In this document: piece after piece, positions 47,951 to 55,981 of the stretch | Numbering within the stretch: the first letter of the stretch is position 1 | Layout: every line of letters starts with the position of its first letter | Assembly (NCBI GenBank): GCA_031550535.1 | Contig: JAVBOM010000050.1 | Coordinates: 7,194 to 71,193, forward strand | DNA length: 64,000 nucleotides | Direction: 5' to 3' | From: Avichristensenella sp031550535 | GTDB taxonomy: Bacteria > Bacillota > Clostridia > Christensenellales > Aristaeellaceae | Position numbers and translations under genes: made by a program | Notes under the pieces: generated by a model | The model's database searches: none | What the model was told of the DNA's origin: nothing | What the model saw: the letters and a program-made list of their open reading frames with translations, nothing else

Positions 47951-48012
47951 GATGGCGGCGCTGATGTGGTAAATCGGGCGCCATGAGGAGATTTCGCAAG
48001 AAATCCCTGCCA
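47951..48012 (-). repeat. Two-hairpin dispersed repeat, copy 9
   Basis: On the minus strand: GGCAGGGATTTCTTGCG, GAAATCTCCTCATGGCGCCC and GATTTACCACATCAGCGCCGCC. It lies in the spoIID-spoIIQ gap, 33 bases before the spoIIQ start. Confidence 0.88.
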
Positions 48013-48066
48013 CCAATCCCTTTATTTGGAAAGGATGCCCCGTTTGAACGGTGTTCATGCGCACAA

Positions 48067-48957
48067 TCACTCCGTGCGTACAGAAATTGCTACACCTGTG
48101 TAGTAGTGAAACAGAATATCCGCGAATGTCGCGCCGCTCTTGGCCATCGCGTTCGCGCCCGCCTGGCTCATGCCCACGCCGTGGCCGTACCCGCGCTGCG
48201 AAATGGTGACCGTTCCATCCTCGCGCTCAATCTCAAAGTTCGTGCTGGACAGCCCCAGCGCGCTGCGGAACAGCCGCCCGGACATCGTGTGCGCGCCGAC
48301 CCGGATGGTCAGCACCCGGCCGCTGTCGCTCCGGTCCAGCACTTCCAGCGCCACCACGCCGTCCGCCGCCTCATCCGGAAAAATCGCGGCCAACGCTTCG
48401 TCGTCAAACGTCTGCACGGTCTCAAAGCGCGACGCGTCCTCCTCGCCCGGCGATGGCACGCTTCGAAGATACGGCAGCGCGTTCGGGTAAACGGCTTCCA
48501 CGTCCTCGGTCTGGCCGCCGCTGACGGCGTGGTACAGCACCTCGATCGGTTCGCCGTCATATGTCAGGATCAGGCTGCCCGTCTCCCGCACCGCCTCCAG
48601 AATGCGCGCGCGGTAGAGCGCCGCGTCCTCGCCCCACCGCGCGTCCTGTTCCTCTTCCGTCAAAAACGCCTGGCAACACCGGCTATCCGTGCACACGTCC
48701 GCGTCGGAATGGGATAGGCAGCGGCCGCGCACCGCCCGCGTTCTGGCCGCCACCGCCTGCGCCTTCAGCGCCTCTTCCTCATACTCCGCGGGCATTTCCC
48801 CCGCGACCACGCACACCAGGTATTCCTCCCACGTCATTTCGACCACTTCCATGCCGTCAAACACGCGAAGCGTCTCCTTCGCTTCCGCGGACAGCGGCAT
48901 CAGCGCGCACAGCGCCGCCGCCAACAGCCCGGCAACCACCCACTTCACCCAACGCAT
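48067..48957 (-). CDS. spoIID: Stage II sporulation protein D
   Basis: A 296-residue exported protein. The signal or anchor helix (about 8-25) is followed by the SpoIID domain: VEMTWEEYLVCVVAGEMPAE, then EALKAQAVAARTRAV, with the catalytic Glu in GEMP and the zinc-site SDADVCTDSRCCQAF. The end has ISQRGYGHGVGMSQAGANAM, the family's closing signature. SpoIID is a lytic transglycosylase that trims septal peptidoglycan during engulfment, with SpoIIM and SpoIIP. Start at ATG 48957. It sits between murA and the spoIIQ-like gene with a repeat copy in each gap. Confidence 0.95.
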   Translation of the reverse strand: MRWVKWVVAGLLAAALCALMPLSAEAKETLRVFDGMEVVEMTWEEYLVCVVAGEMPAEYEEEALKAQAVAARTRAVRGRCLSHSDADVCTDSRCCQAFLTEEEQDARWGEDAALYRARILEAVRETGSLILTYDGEPIEVLYHAVSGGQTEDVEAVYPNALPYLRSVPSPGEEDASRFETVQTFDDEALAAIFPDEAADGVVALEVLDRSDSGRVLTIRVGAHTMSGRLFRSALGLSSTNFEIEREDGTVTISQRGYGHGVGMSQAGANAMAKSGATFADILFHYYTGVAISVRTE

Positions 48958-49008
48958 CACGATACCGCCGCCCTCCTCGCGGAAAAGATTCTTGTTCAAA
49001 TACCAATA

Positions 49009-49073
49009 ACGGCGGCGCTGATTTGAAAAATCGGGCGCCATAAGGGGATTCCGCAAGGAATCCCTGCCTCTTC
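49009..49073 (-). repeat. Two-hairpin dispersed repeat, copy 10
   Basis: On the minus strand: GAGGCAGGGATTCCTTGCG, GAATCCCCTTATGGCGCCCG and ATTTTTCAAATCAGCGCCGCC. Both hairpins are intact. It starts three bases past the murA stop and ends 52 bases before the spoIID start. Confidence 0.93.
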
Positions 49074-49075
49074 CG

Positions 49076-50326
49076 TCAGATCTCCGCAACCCGGTTCACC
49101 CGCGCGCCAAGGCCCTGCATCGTCTCCTCAAACCGCTCATACCCACGGTCGATATGTCCCTGCGGGTCCTCCACACGCGTCACGCCCTCGGCGCACAGTC
49201 CGGCGATGACGAGCGCCGCCCCGCTACGAAGGTCTGGACAGGATACGCTCGCCCCTTGCAAAGGATACCCACCTTCGATCACGGCTACCCGGTCTTCCAC
49301 GCGAATGTTCGCGCCCATGCGAATTAATTCGGGGATATGCATGAATCGGTTCTCGAAAATGGTCTCCAAAAAGACCGAGGTGCCGGGTGTTACGCACGCG
49401 ACCACCATCATCTGCGCCTGCATGTCCGTGGGGAAGCCAGGGTAACTCAGCGTGCGCACCTCCATGGGCCACTGCGCCTTGCCGCGCACGCGCAGCCCGC
49501 CGGGGAATTCCGAGATGGACACGCCCGCCTCCTGCAGCTTGAACAGCAGCGCGCGCATGTGGTCAGGTTTCGCCCCGCGCACAAGAATGTTTCCGCCCGC
49601 TGCCGCCGCCGCGCAGCAGAACGTGCCCGCCTCGATGCGGTCGGGGATCGGCTGGTGCGTGGCGCCATGAAGCCGCTCCACGCCGTGGATCACGATCGTA
49701 CCCGTGCCCGCCCCGTGTACCTGCGCGCCCATGGACACCAGGCACCGCGCCAGGTCGATGATCTCCGGCTCCTTCGCCGCGTTTTCGATGCGGGTGACGC
49801 CCTCCGCCAGCACCGCCGCCATCATGATGTTCTCCGTCGCGCCCACGCTGGGCAGGTCCAGGTAGATGACATTTCCATGCAGCTTGCCGCGCAGCTCCAC
49901 AAACCCCTGCCGCGTGACAATCTCCGCGCCGAGCGCCGCCATGCCCTTTAAATGAATGTCAATGGGCCGCTGGCCAATGGCGCAGCCGCCCGGCATTGTG
50001 ATGCGCGCGCTGCCAAGCCGCGCCAAAAGCGGCCCCATCACCAGCACGGACGCGCGCGTCCAGCGCATCATATGAGGCGCTGCCGGCAACGTTAAGGCCG
50101 GGGTCGTAAACGTCATGGTCGCGCCCTCGCGCCTGACCACGCAGCCACATTGCCCCACCAAGTCGCAAATGGAACGCACGTCCGATAAGTCCGGCATATC
50201 CGGCACGACCAGCGTATCCGCTGTCAGCAGGGAAGCCGCGATGATCGGAAGCACCGCGTTCTTTGCCGGGTGCACGGTCGCCTCTCCCATGAGCGGCGCG
50301 CCAGGTTCGATCTCAAAAACTGTCAA
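49076..50326 (-). CDS. murA: UDP-N-acetylglucosamine 1-carboxyvinyltransferase
   Basis: This 416-residue enzyme opens with PAKNAVLPIIAASLL, the MurA Lys/Asn substrate loop, then MRWTRASVLVMGPLLARLG and PGGCAIGQRPIDIHLKGM, where the Cys is the fosfomycin target. It makes the first committed peptidoglycan precursor. I choose TTG 50326, seven bases after GGAGG, as the start; ATG 50341 overlaps that ribosome site. This copy adjoins spoIID and spoIIQ and may be the sporulation-linked murA of Clostridia; whether another copy exists cannot be seen here. Confidence 0.94.
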   Translation of the reverse strand: MTVFEIEPGAPLMGEATVHPAKNAVLPIIAASLLTADTLVVPDMPDLSDVRSICDLVGQCGCVVRREGATMTFTTPALTLPAAPHMMRWTRASVLVMGPLLARLGSARITMPGGCAIGQRPIDIHLKGMAALGAEIVTRQGFVELRGKLHGNVIYLDLPSVGATENIMMAAVLAEGVTRIENAAKEPEIIDLARCLVSMGAQVHGAGTGTIVIHGVERLHGATHQPIPDRIEAGTFCCAAAAAGGNILVRGAKPDHMRALLFKLQEAGVSISEFPGGLRVRGKAQWPMEVRTLSYPGFPTDMQAQMMVVACVTPGTSVFLETIFENRFMHIPELIRMGANIRVEDRVAVIEGGYPLQGASVSCPDLRSGAALVIAGLCAEGVTRVEDPQGHIDRGYERFEETMQGLGARVNRVAEI

Positions 50327-50438
50327 TTCGCTCCCTCCCATGCTCGTTCGTCTGGTTCCATTCTTTCCGACCGGCACAGGATTATGAACGGCAATCAAAG
50401 CCGGATTTTCCAACGAAAAAGGCTTGACAAGCAAAAAA

Positions 50439-50473
50439 AGAAGCGGCGCCGGAACAATCCGGACGCCGCTATT
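50439..50473 (-). terminator. Terminator of the symporter gene
   Basis: On the minus strand AGCGGCGTCCGG...CCGGCGCCGCT is followed by TCTTTTTTT. It lies 12 bases past the stop and upstream of murA. Confidence 0.93.
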
Positions 50474-50484
50474 TTATCCTGATT

Positions 50485-51972
50485 CTATTTACCAAACGCG
50501 GTCTCCATGGAGGAACTTTTTGGCATTGTTTTCGGTGTCAGGAGGCTGACGACCGGCACCGTGACCAGCGAAACCGCCATCGCCAGCACGCCGCCCACCA
50601 CAGTATCCGGCACAATGCCAAGCGTCGGCGCGAGCACTGAGGTGAGCACGCCCAGCACCATGCCCGAGAACGCTCCGGTTCGCGTCGCCCGCTTCCAGAA
50701 CAGACCGAACAGGAACGGCGCGAGGAATGCGCCCGCGAGGCTGCCCCAGGAGAACGACATCAGCGTCACGATCGGCGTATCCTGCATGCCAAACGCGATG
50801 ATGAGGGAAAGTATCACGAACACCACGCAAAGGCCGCGCATGATGAGTGTCTTTTTTTCGTCCGTCAACTTCGGCATCAGCGCGCCGCACAGGTCACTCG
50901 CGATGGCCGACGACGACGAGAGCACCAGCGCCGTCAGTGTGGAGATGCTGGCGGAGAGCACCAGCACCACGATCAGCCCAATCAGGACATCCGGCATGGC
51001 GACCGCCTGCGATAGAAGCATGTTGGGCACCACGGCGTCCAGCCCGCCCGCCGGCACGACGCCGTTCAAAATCTGCTTGCCGAACGCGCCGGAAAAGTAC
51101 GCCCCGCCCGCGATAACCAGGCAGAACCCGGTCGAGATCACCGTCGCCTGCTTGACCGCCGTCTGATCGCGAATGGCGAAAAACTTGTGCATCATCTGCG
51201 GCAGACCCCATGTGCCCAGCGAGGTCAAGAGCACCAGCGACAGCAGGCTCGCGCCCTGGCCCTTCGGCCCCATGAGCGTATTGAAGCCCTCGCCGCCGAT
51301 GCGGCCCATGCGCGCCAGCGCCTCCGTAAGCCCGCCGCCCGTGCCGGTTTCCGGGTCAAACGCCGCGCCGCGCACGACGAACACGACCATCAGCACAATG
51401 CCCACCAGCATGATGCAGCCCTGGATGAAATCGGAAAGCAGCGTGGCGCGGTATCCGCCCGCGAACAGATAGATGCCCGCCAGCAGCGCGATGCCCACGA
51501 TGCACCAGAAAAAGTCAATGCCGAGCGCCGCTTCAAAGAGGTAGCCCATGCCCTGGTACACCGACGCGGAGTACGGCACCAGGAACACGAAGATCAGCAC
51601 GGCGGACACAAGCCCCATGCCGCGCGAGTCGTATCGCTTTTCGAAGAAGCCGGGCATGGTCATGACATCCAGCTTGCGCGCCATCGCGTTCGCGCGGCCC
51701 GCCAGCAATATCCACGCCAGCATGTTGCCCAGCAACGCGTTACCGATGCCGATCCACACGGTGGACAGCCCGTGTCCCCAGCCTATTTTGCCCGCGTAGC
51801 CGATAATGATGACCGCTGAAAAGTACGATGTGCCATAGGCGAACGCGGAAAACCAGGGGCCGACCTTGCCGCCGCCCAGGAAAAAGCCCTGCAGGGTTTG
51901 CGATTTTCTGGATGTAAAAAAAAGTACGCCCGCCATCATGAGGACATACAGCACCAGAACAAAAATACGCAT
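50485..51972 (-). CDS. Sodium:solute symporter (SSS family)
   Basis: The 495-residue protein has about 13 hydrophobic helices and the SSS features: FSAFAYGTSYFSAVIIIGYA, then GWGHGLSTVWIGIGNALLGN, and GGYRATLLSDFIQGCIMLVG, the core sodium-site helix. The middle has GTWGLPQMMHKFFAIRDQ, typical of PutP/PanF-like symporters. The substrate (proline, pantothenate or another small acid) cannot be told. Start at ATG 51972, with GGAAGGATGG upstream. It is a single gene closed by a strong terminator. Confidence 0.92.
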   Translation of the reverse strand: MRIFVLVLYVLMMAGVLFFTSRKSQTLQGFFLGGGKVGPWFSAFAYGTSYFSAVIIIGYAGKIGWGHGLSTVWIGIGNALLGNMLAWILLAGRANAMARKLDVMTMPGFFEKRYDSRGMGLVSAVLIFVFLVPYSASVYQGMGYLFEAALGIDFFWCIVGIALLAGIYLFAGGYRATLLSDFIQGCIMLVGIVLMVVFVVRGAAFDPETGTGGGLTEALARMGRIGGEGFNTLMGPKGQGASLLSLVLLTSLGTWGLPQMMHKFFAIRDQTAVKQATVISTGFCLVIAGGAYFSGAFGKQILNGVVPAGGLDAVVPNMLLSQAVAMPDVLIGLIVVLVLSASISTLTALVLSSSSAIASDLCGALMPKLTDEKKTLIMRGLCVVFVILSLIIAFGMQDTPIVTLMSFSWGSLAGAFLAPFLFGLFWKRATRTGAFSGMVLGVLTSVLAPTLGIVPDTVVGGVLAMAVSLVTVPVVSLLTPKTMPKSSSMETAFGK

Positions 51973-52202
51973 ACGTCTACCATCCTTCCATACTACGTTT
52001 TCTACAAAGACTACCAACTTTGGCAACCATTCTACAGGCGCGAGTATACCACAGCGCCGCGCGGTTGTAAAGCATGAATTTCGGGAAGCCATTTACGGAC
52101 GCTCGCCGCGCCCATGAACGCCTGCCCATTTTTCGACATACGCTATCCGGTAAGCCCCGCTAACCTATTAAGAGGCGCGGGCGAAAAGGAGGCGTTTGCC
52201 GG

Positions 52203-53093
52203 ATGAGGCAAAGACATAAAAGATATCTGGGCATTGTTTTGGTGCTGCTGTTGTGCCTGTCGCTCGCGGCGGTGTGCCGCGCGGAGGACAACGGCTCCAT
52301 ACGTTATTTGACGAAAGACGACCCGCGCCCCGCGCTTGGCGTGGACGGCCAGCTTGAAATTCATGTCATTAACGCCGCGGCAGGCGACAGCATCCTGCTG
52401 CGCTTTGGCGGCGAGACCATGCTGGTGGACAGCAGCATCTACAGCCGCGCGGGCCGTGTCATCGCGTATCTGCAGCGGCAAGGCATCGCGAGGCTGGACC
52501 GCGCGTTCATGACCCACCCGCACGACGACCACCTCGGCGGGTTCCGCGCGATTCTCGCGGAGATTCCGGCGGATGTGTTCCTGCGGCCCGCGCTGTATGA
52601 TGATTTCAAGAGCGATGGCGCGCGGAAACTGGCCGAGGCGCTGGAGGCGCTGGAAATCCCGGTCGAAACCGTCCTGAGCGACACGCGGATGATGCTCGGC
52701 GGCGCGACGCTGACGTTTTATCAGTGGGAAAACCCGAAGTCGTCCATCAACGACCGGTCCATGCTCATCCTGGCGCGGTACGGCGAGAGGACCATGCTGC
52801 TTGCGGCGGACCTGGAGACGCCCGGACAATCGCAGATCGCCGAACTATACGGCAGCCTGCTCGCCGCCGACGTGGTGAAAATTCCGCACCACGGCGTTTC
52901 ATCGTACCGCAAGGTGCTGCGCGAGGCCGTCGGCGCGGAGCTCGCGGTGTTCACCAACTCGCCTACCAACATCCAGAACGCGATCGACTCGGTGAAGCGT
53001 TCCGGCGCGGAAATGATGTTCCAGTCCAGGGGATCGGTTGTGCTGGTGACGGACGGGGCGACGTGGGTGGTGTGGCAGGAGGACGACCGGTAG
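52203..53093 (+). CDS. Exported metallo-beta-lactamase-fold hydrolase (ComEC C-terminal-like)
   Basis: This 296-residue protein has a signal peptide (about 8-27, ending CRA). The MBL fold shows AAAGDSILLRFGGETMLVDS, then the metal site FMTHPHDDHLGG (HxHxDH), NDRSMLILARYG, LLAADLETPGQ and DVVKIPHHGVSSY, the second metal loop. This is the ComEC/Rec2-C-terminal group of MBL proteins that may act on nucleic acids or phosphodiesters outside the cell. It stands alone. Its upstream gap (52093-52202) holds nothing clear. Confidence 0.9.
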   Translation: MRQRHKRYLGIVLVLLLCLSLAAVCRAEDNGSIRYLTKDDPRPALGVDGQLEIHVINAAAGDSILLRFGGETMLVDSSIYSRAGRVIAYLQRQGIARLDRAFMTHPHDDHLGGFRAILAEIPADVFLRPALYDDFKSDGARKLAEALEALEIPVETVLSDTRMMLGGATLTFYQWENPKSSINDRSMLILARYGERTMLLAADLETPGQSQIAELYGSLLAADVVKIPHHGVSSYRKVLREAVGAELAVFTNSPTNIQNAIDSVKRSGAEMMFQSRGSVVLVTDGATWVVWQEDDR

Positions 53094-53128
53094 ACCTGTG
53101 GCGTTTTCCGCGATCTTCTTTTACGAGC

Positions 53129-53168
53129 AAACCCGCCCGTCATCCTTCCGGTGTCTGGGCGGGTTTGT
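53129..53168. terminator. Bidirectional terminator that overlaps the ADA-like coding end
   Basis: AAACCCGCCC and GGGCGGGTTT form a stem with an 18-base loop. It serves the plus-strand MBL gene (then GTTC) and lies across the last codons and stop of the convergent minus-strand gene. Confidence 0.75.
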
Positions 53169-54147
53169 TCAGCTTTGCGTCCGGACCTTTTTGACCTGGC
53201 GGTTGATGGCATTCGTAAGATTTCAGTCCAGTTTGTCGGATGATCTCCAAATCAGCAGCCGAAAACACTTTAGCATTATACAGTTTCAAGTATTCTTCCG
53301 ATACTGCGCTATCAAAGATAAGCAAGTCATCGGTATTGATTGTCACAGGTATCCCATTGTCAAACAGTTCTCTAATCGGGTGCTCAGCGTAAGATGGCAC
53401 CCTTCTCAGCATGACATTGCTTGTGGGACAAATATTCAACTGTATTCTATTGTTGCTTAGCCACCTCATTACCTCTCTAGATTTTACAGCCGCAATTCCA
53501 TGATGGACTTCCGAAAGCTCCAGCAACTCAACAGCTTCCCTTACGTCGTTGGCTGCGCCAAACTCCCCAACATGGGCCTTCAGTTCCATGCCATAGCTCT
53601 GCGCTTTTCTGTAAATCCTCTGAAAGTTTTTAATCTGCTGGGCGAACTCATCGCCACAAATATCGATCGACCGAAACCAGCCTTTGCCCAATATCTCATC
53701 CAGCCTGTTGTACGCTTCATCCACATCACATTCACGTCCAAGCGATAATTCCGGATAATACTCCGTTTCAGGCGCATACGCTTCATGATAAGAGTTCAGG
53801 GTGTCGATGAAGCTGTCGATTCCACCTAGAAAGTCTATTACTTCCATGCCAAAACTCAAAGCTAAAACAACAATATGATCTTCCCTCGCCTGTGCAAATG
53901 CGGCCTCTATCCTTTTTAAATATCCTGGTTTTCCGTTGTCATGGATTTTTACGTTCGCTCTGAACCAGTTTTGCATTTCTTCCAAACTCTCAAAAGGACG
54001 TTCTGAGGCACTGATGTGTATATTTGCCCAATCCGAAAAGTACTTTAGCCGACCACCTTTGCCCCCATGCGTATGGATATCGCTTTTGGGCACAAGCATC
54101 AGCTTGCTTGTAGACTGATCCAGCAACGCTTCTGCAAGAGTTATCAT
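53140..54147 (-). CDS. Adenosine deaminase-like metal hydrolase
   Basis: This 335-residue protein follows the ADA/amidohydrolase plan: the metal pair in SDIHTHGGKGG (His 25, His 27), the GMELKAHVGEFG strand with His and Glu, the VHHGIAAV His, LNICPTSNVML and IPVTINTDDLLIF, with the metal Asp pair. It probably deaminates adenosine or a related purine. Codon use is visibly richer in A and T than the flanking genes. The last 24 or so residues (CHQPPGQKGPDAKLNKPAQ onward) read through terminator-like DNA and look like an extended end. GAGG lies upstream of ATG 54147. Confidence 0.85.
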   Translation of the reverse strand: MITLAEALLDQSTSKLMLVPKSDIHTHGGKGGRLKYFSDWANIHISASERPFESLEEMQNWFRANVKIHDNGKPGYLKRIEAAFAQAREDHIVVLALSFGMEVIDFLGGIDSFIDTLNSYHEAYAPETEYYPELSLGRECDVDEAYNRLDEILGKGWFRSIDICGDEFAQQIKNFQRIYRKAQSYGMELKAHVGEFGAANDVREAVELLELSEVHHGIAAVKSREVMRWLSNNRIQLNICPTSNVMLRRVPSYAEHPIRELFDNGIPVTINTDDLLIFDSAVSEEYLKLYNAKVFSAADLEIIRQTGLKSYECHQPPGQKGPDAKLNKPAQTPEG

Positions 54148-54212
54148 ACTCTATGTACCTCGGTTCCGATTTGGTCGTATGACGCAAGTGTTTGAATCGG
54201 TGCACATATTGG

Positions 54213-54236
54213 AAAAGGGGCCTTCCGGCCCCTTTT
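54213..54236 (-). terminator. Terminator of guaB
   Basis: A perfect AAAAGGGGCC / GGCCCCTTTT hairpin with a four-base loop. It lies 11 bases past the guaB stop. Confidence 0.92.
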
Positions 54237-54246
54237 GCGTGTCCCG

Positions 54247-55710
54247 TCACCCTTCCGTCTGCCGGGAGTAGTTCGGCGCTTCCTTGGTGATGTAAATATC
54301 GTGCGGGTGGCTCTCCGTCAGCCCCGCGCCGGTGATGCGCATGAACTGCGCGTCGTTGCACAGGGACTCGATCGTCGCCGCGCCGCAGTAACCCATGCCG
54401 GAGCGCAGACCGCCCACGAGCTGGAAAATCGTCTCCGACAGCGCGCCCTTGTACGGCACGCGGCCTTCCACGCCCTCGGGCACCAGCTTTTTCGCGTCCT
54501 CCTGGAAGTAGCGGTCCTTGCTGCCCTCTGCCATCGCGCCGAGCGAGCCCATGCCGCGATACACCTTGAACGAGCGGCCCTGGTAGATTTCCATGGCCCC
54601 CGGGCTCTCGTCCGTGCCGGCCAGGAGGCTGCCGAGCATGACCGCGCGCGCACCCGCCGCGATCGCCTTCACGATGTCGCCGGAGTACTTCACGCCGCCG
54701 TCCGCGATGACGTGCACGCCGTGCTTCTCGGCTTCTTCCGCGCAGTCGGCGATGGCCGTGATCTGCGGCACGCCGATGCCCGCTACCACGCGCGTGGTGC
54801 AGATGGACCCGGGGCCGATGCCGACCTTAACGCAGCTCGCGCCCGCCTGTATGAGATCGCGCGCCGCCTCCTTCGTGGCGATGTTGCCGCCGATCAGCGC
54901 GAGGGACGGGTGCGCGTTCCTGATCGTCTCGATCATCCGCAGCACGCCGGAGGAATGGCCGTGCGCCGTGTCGATGGCGATGATGTCCACCTTCGCGTCC
55001 ACAAGCGCCTGGACGCGCTCCAGCGTGTCCTTGGCGATGCCGACCGCCGCGCCGCACAGCAGGCGGCCGTTGCCGTCCTTGGCGCTCGACGGATATTTCG
55101 TTGCTTTTTCGATGTCTTTGATGGTGATGAGGCCGCGCAGCATGTAGTTTTCGTCCACGATGGGCAGCTTTTCAATGCGGTGCTTGGCCAGAATGCGCTT
55201 GGCGCCCTCTAAATCAGTGCCCACCGGCGCGGTCACCAGGCCGTCGCTGGTCATCACGTTGCCGATGGGCTGCGAATAATCGGTCTCAAAGCGAAGGTCG
55301 CGGTTGGTCAGAATGCCCACCAGCTTGCCCTCGCGCGTAATCGGAACGCCGGAAATGCGGTAACGCGCCATCAGCGCCAGCGCGTCAGAAACCTTGTGCT
55401 CTGGGGAGAGAAAGAAAGGATCGGTGATGACGCCGTGCTCGCTGCGCTTGACCTTGTCCACCTGGGAGGCTTGCGCCTCGATCGTCATGTTCTTGTGAAT
55501 GATGCCAATTCCGCCTTCGCGCGCCATCGCGATGGCCAGACGCGCGTCGGTCACGGTATCCATGGCCGCGCTCATCAGGGGGATGTTCAGCCGAATGCCG
55601 GGCATGAGCTGCACCGACAGGTCCGCGTCCTTGGGAAGCACATCGCTTCTGCGCGGCACCAGCAGCACATCGTCAAACGTGAGCCCTTCGCGGACATTCG
55701 TAATGTTCAT
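54247..55710 (-). CDS. guaB: IMP dehydrogenase
   Basis: The 487-residue enzyme has LTFDDVLLVPRRSDVLP at the start, two CBS domains (about residues 95-215, with GVPITREGKLVGILTNRDLR, split at its middle) and the catalytic loop GPGSICTTRVVAGIGVPQ with the active Cys, then GYCGAATI near the end. It turns IMP to XMP with NAD, the step before GMP synthase. The guaA-like gene at 9.2 kb would be its natural follower but lacks its glutaminase residues. Start at ATG 55710. It has its own terminator; repeat copy 11 lies in its upstream gap, pointing away. Confidence 0.96.
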   Translation of the reverse strand: MNITNVREGLTFDDVLLVPRRSDVLPKDADLSVQLMPGIRLNIPLMSAAMDTVTDARLAIAMAREGGIGIIHKNMTIEAQASQVDKVKRSEHGVITDPFFLSPEHKVSDALALMARYRISGVPITREGKLVGILTNRDLRFETDYSQPIGNVMTSDGLVTAPVGTDLEGAKRILAKHRIEKLPIVDENYMLRGLITIKDIEKATKYPSSAKDGNGRLLCGAAVGIAKDTLERVQALVDAKVDIIAIDTAHGHSSGVLRMIETIRNAHPSLALIGGNIATKEAARDLIQAGASCVKVGIGPGSICTTRVVAGIGVPQITAIADCAEEAEKHGVHVIADGGVKYSGDIVKAIAAGARAVMLGSLLAGTDESPGAMEIYQGRSFKVYRGMGSLGAMAEGSKDRYFQEDAKKLVPEGVEGRVPYKGALSETIFQLVGGLRSGMGYCGAATIESLCNDAQFMRITGAGLTESHPHDIYITKEAPNYSRQTEG

Positions 55711-55804
55711 AGGCAGCACCCCTTCTCTCACTTCAATATATTTTACCGATTTTAGCAAAGCGTTCCCCCATTGTCAAGGAAATAAATGCGACAAACGGCC
55801 ACAA

Positions 55805-55866
55805 AGGTAGGAATTTCTCACGAAATTCCTTCATGGCGCCAGATTTTTGAAATCAACGCCGCCGCC
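55805..55866 (+). repeat. Two-hairpin dispersed repeat, copy 11
   Basis: AGGAATTTCTCACGAAATTCCT forms hairpin A (read in two arms, GGAATTTC and GAAATTCC); hairpin B is GGCGCCAGATTTTTGAAATCAACGCC. The A stem differs from copy 7 by one compensated base pair. It lies between guaB and the next plus-strand gene, pointing to the latter. Another hairpin (GGAAAAACATGGATGTTTTCC, split) follows at 55890. Confidence 0.9.
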
Positions 55867-55981
55867 AATAGATAAAGAATTGCGCCTGATGGAAAAACAT
55901 GGATGTTTTCCGCGCATAATGGTATACTTCTTATCGTTTATCCGCAAATGCGGTTATCAATGAACTACAAGGAGAACACCA

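Noticed and set aside
48960..49089. N-terminal extension of SpoIID running through repeat copy 10
   Set aside because: The longer frame only reads the intergenic repeat; ATG 48957 begins the proper signal sequence.
50327..50434. Upstream ATG starts for MurA
   Set aside because: ATG 50341 overlaps the GGGAGGG ribosome site itself; TTG 50326 is correctly spaced and matches the family's N-terminus.
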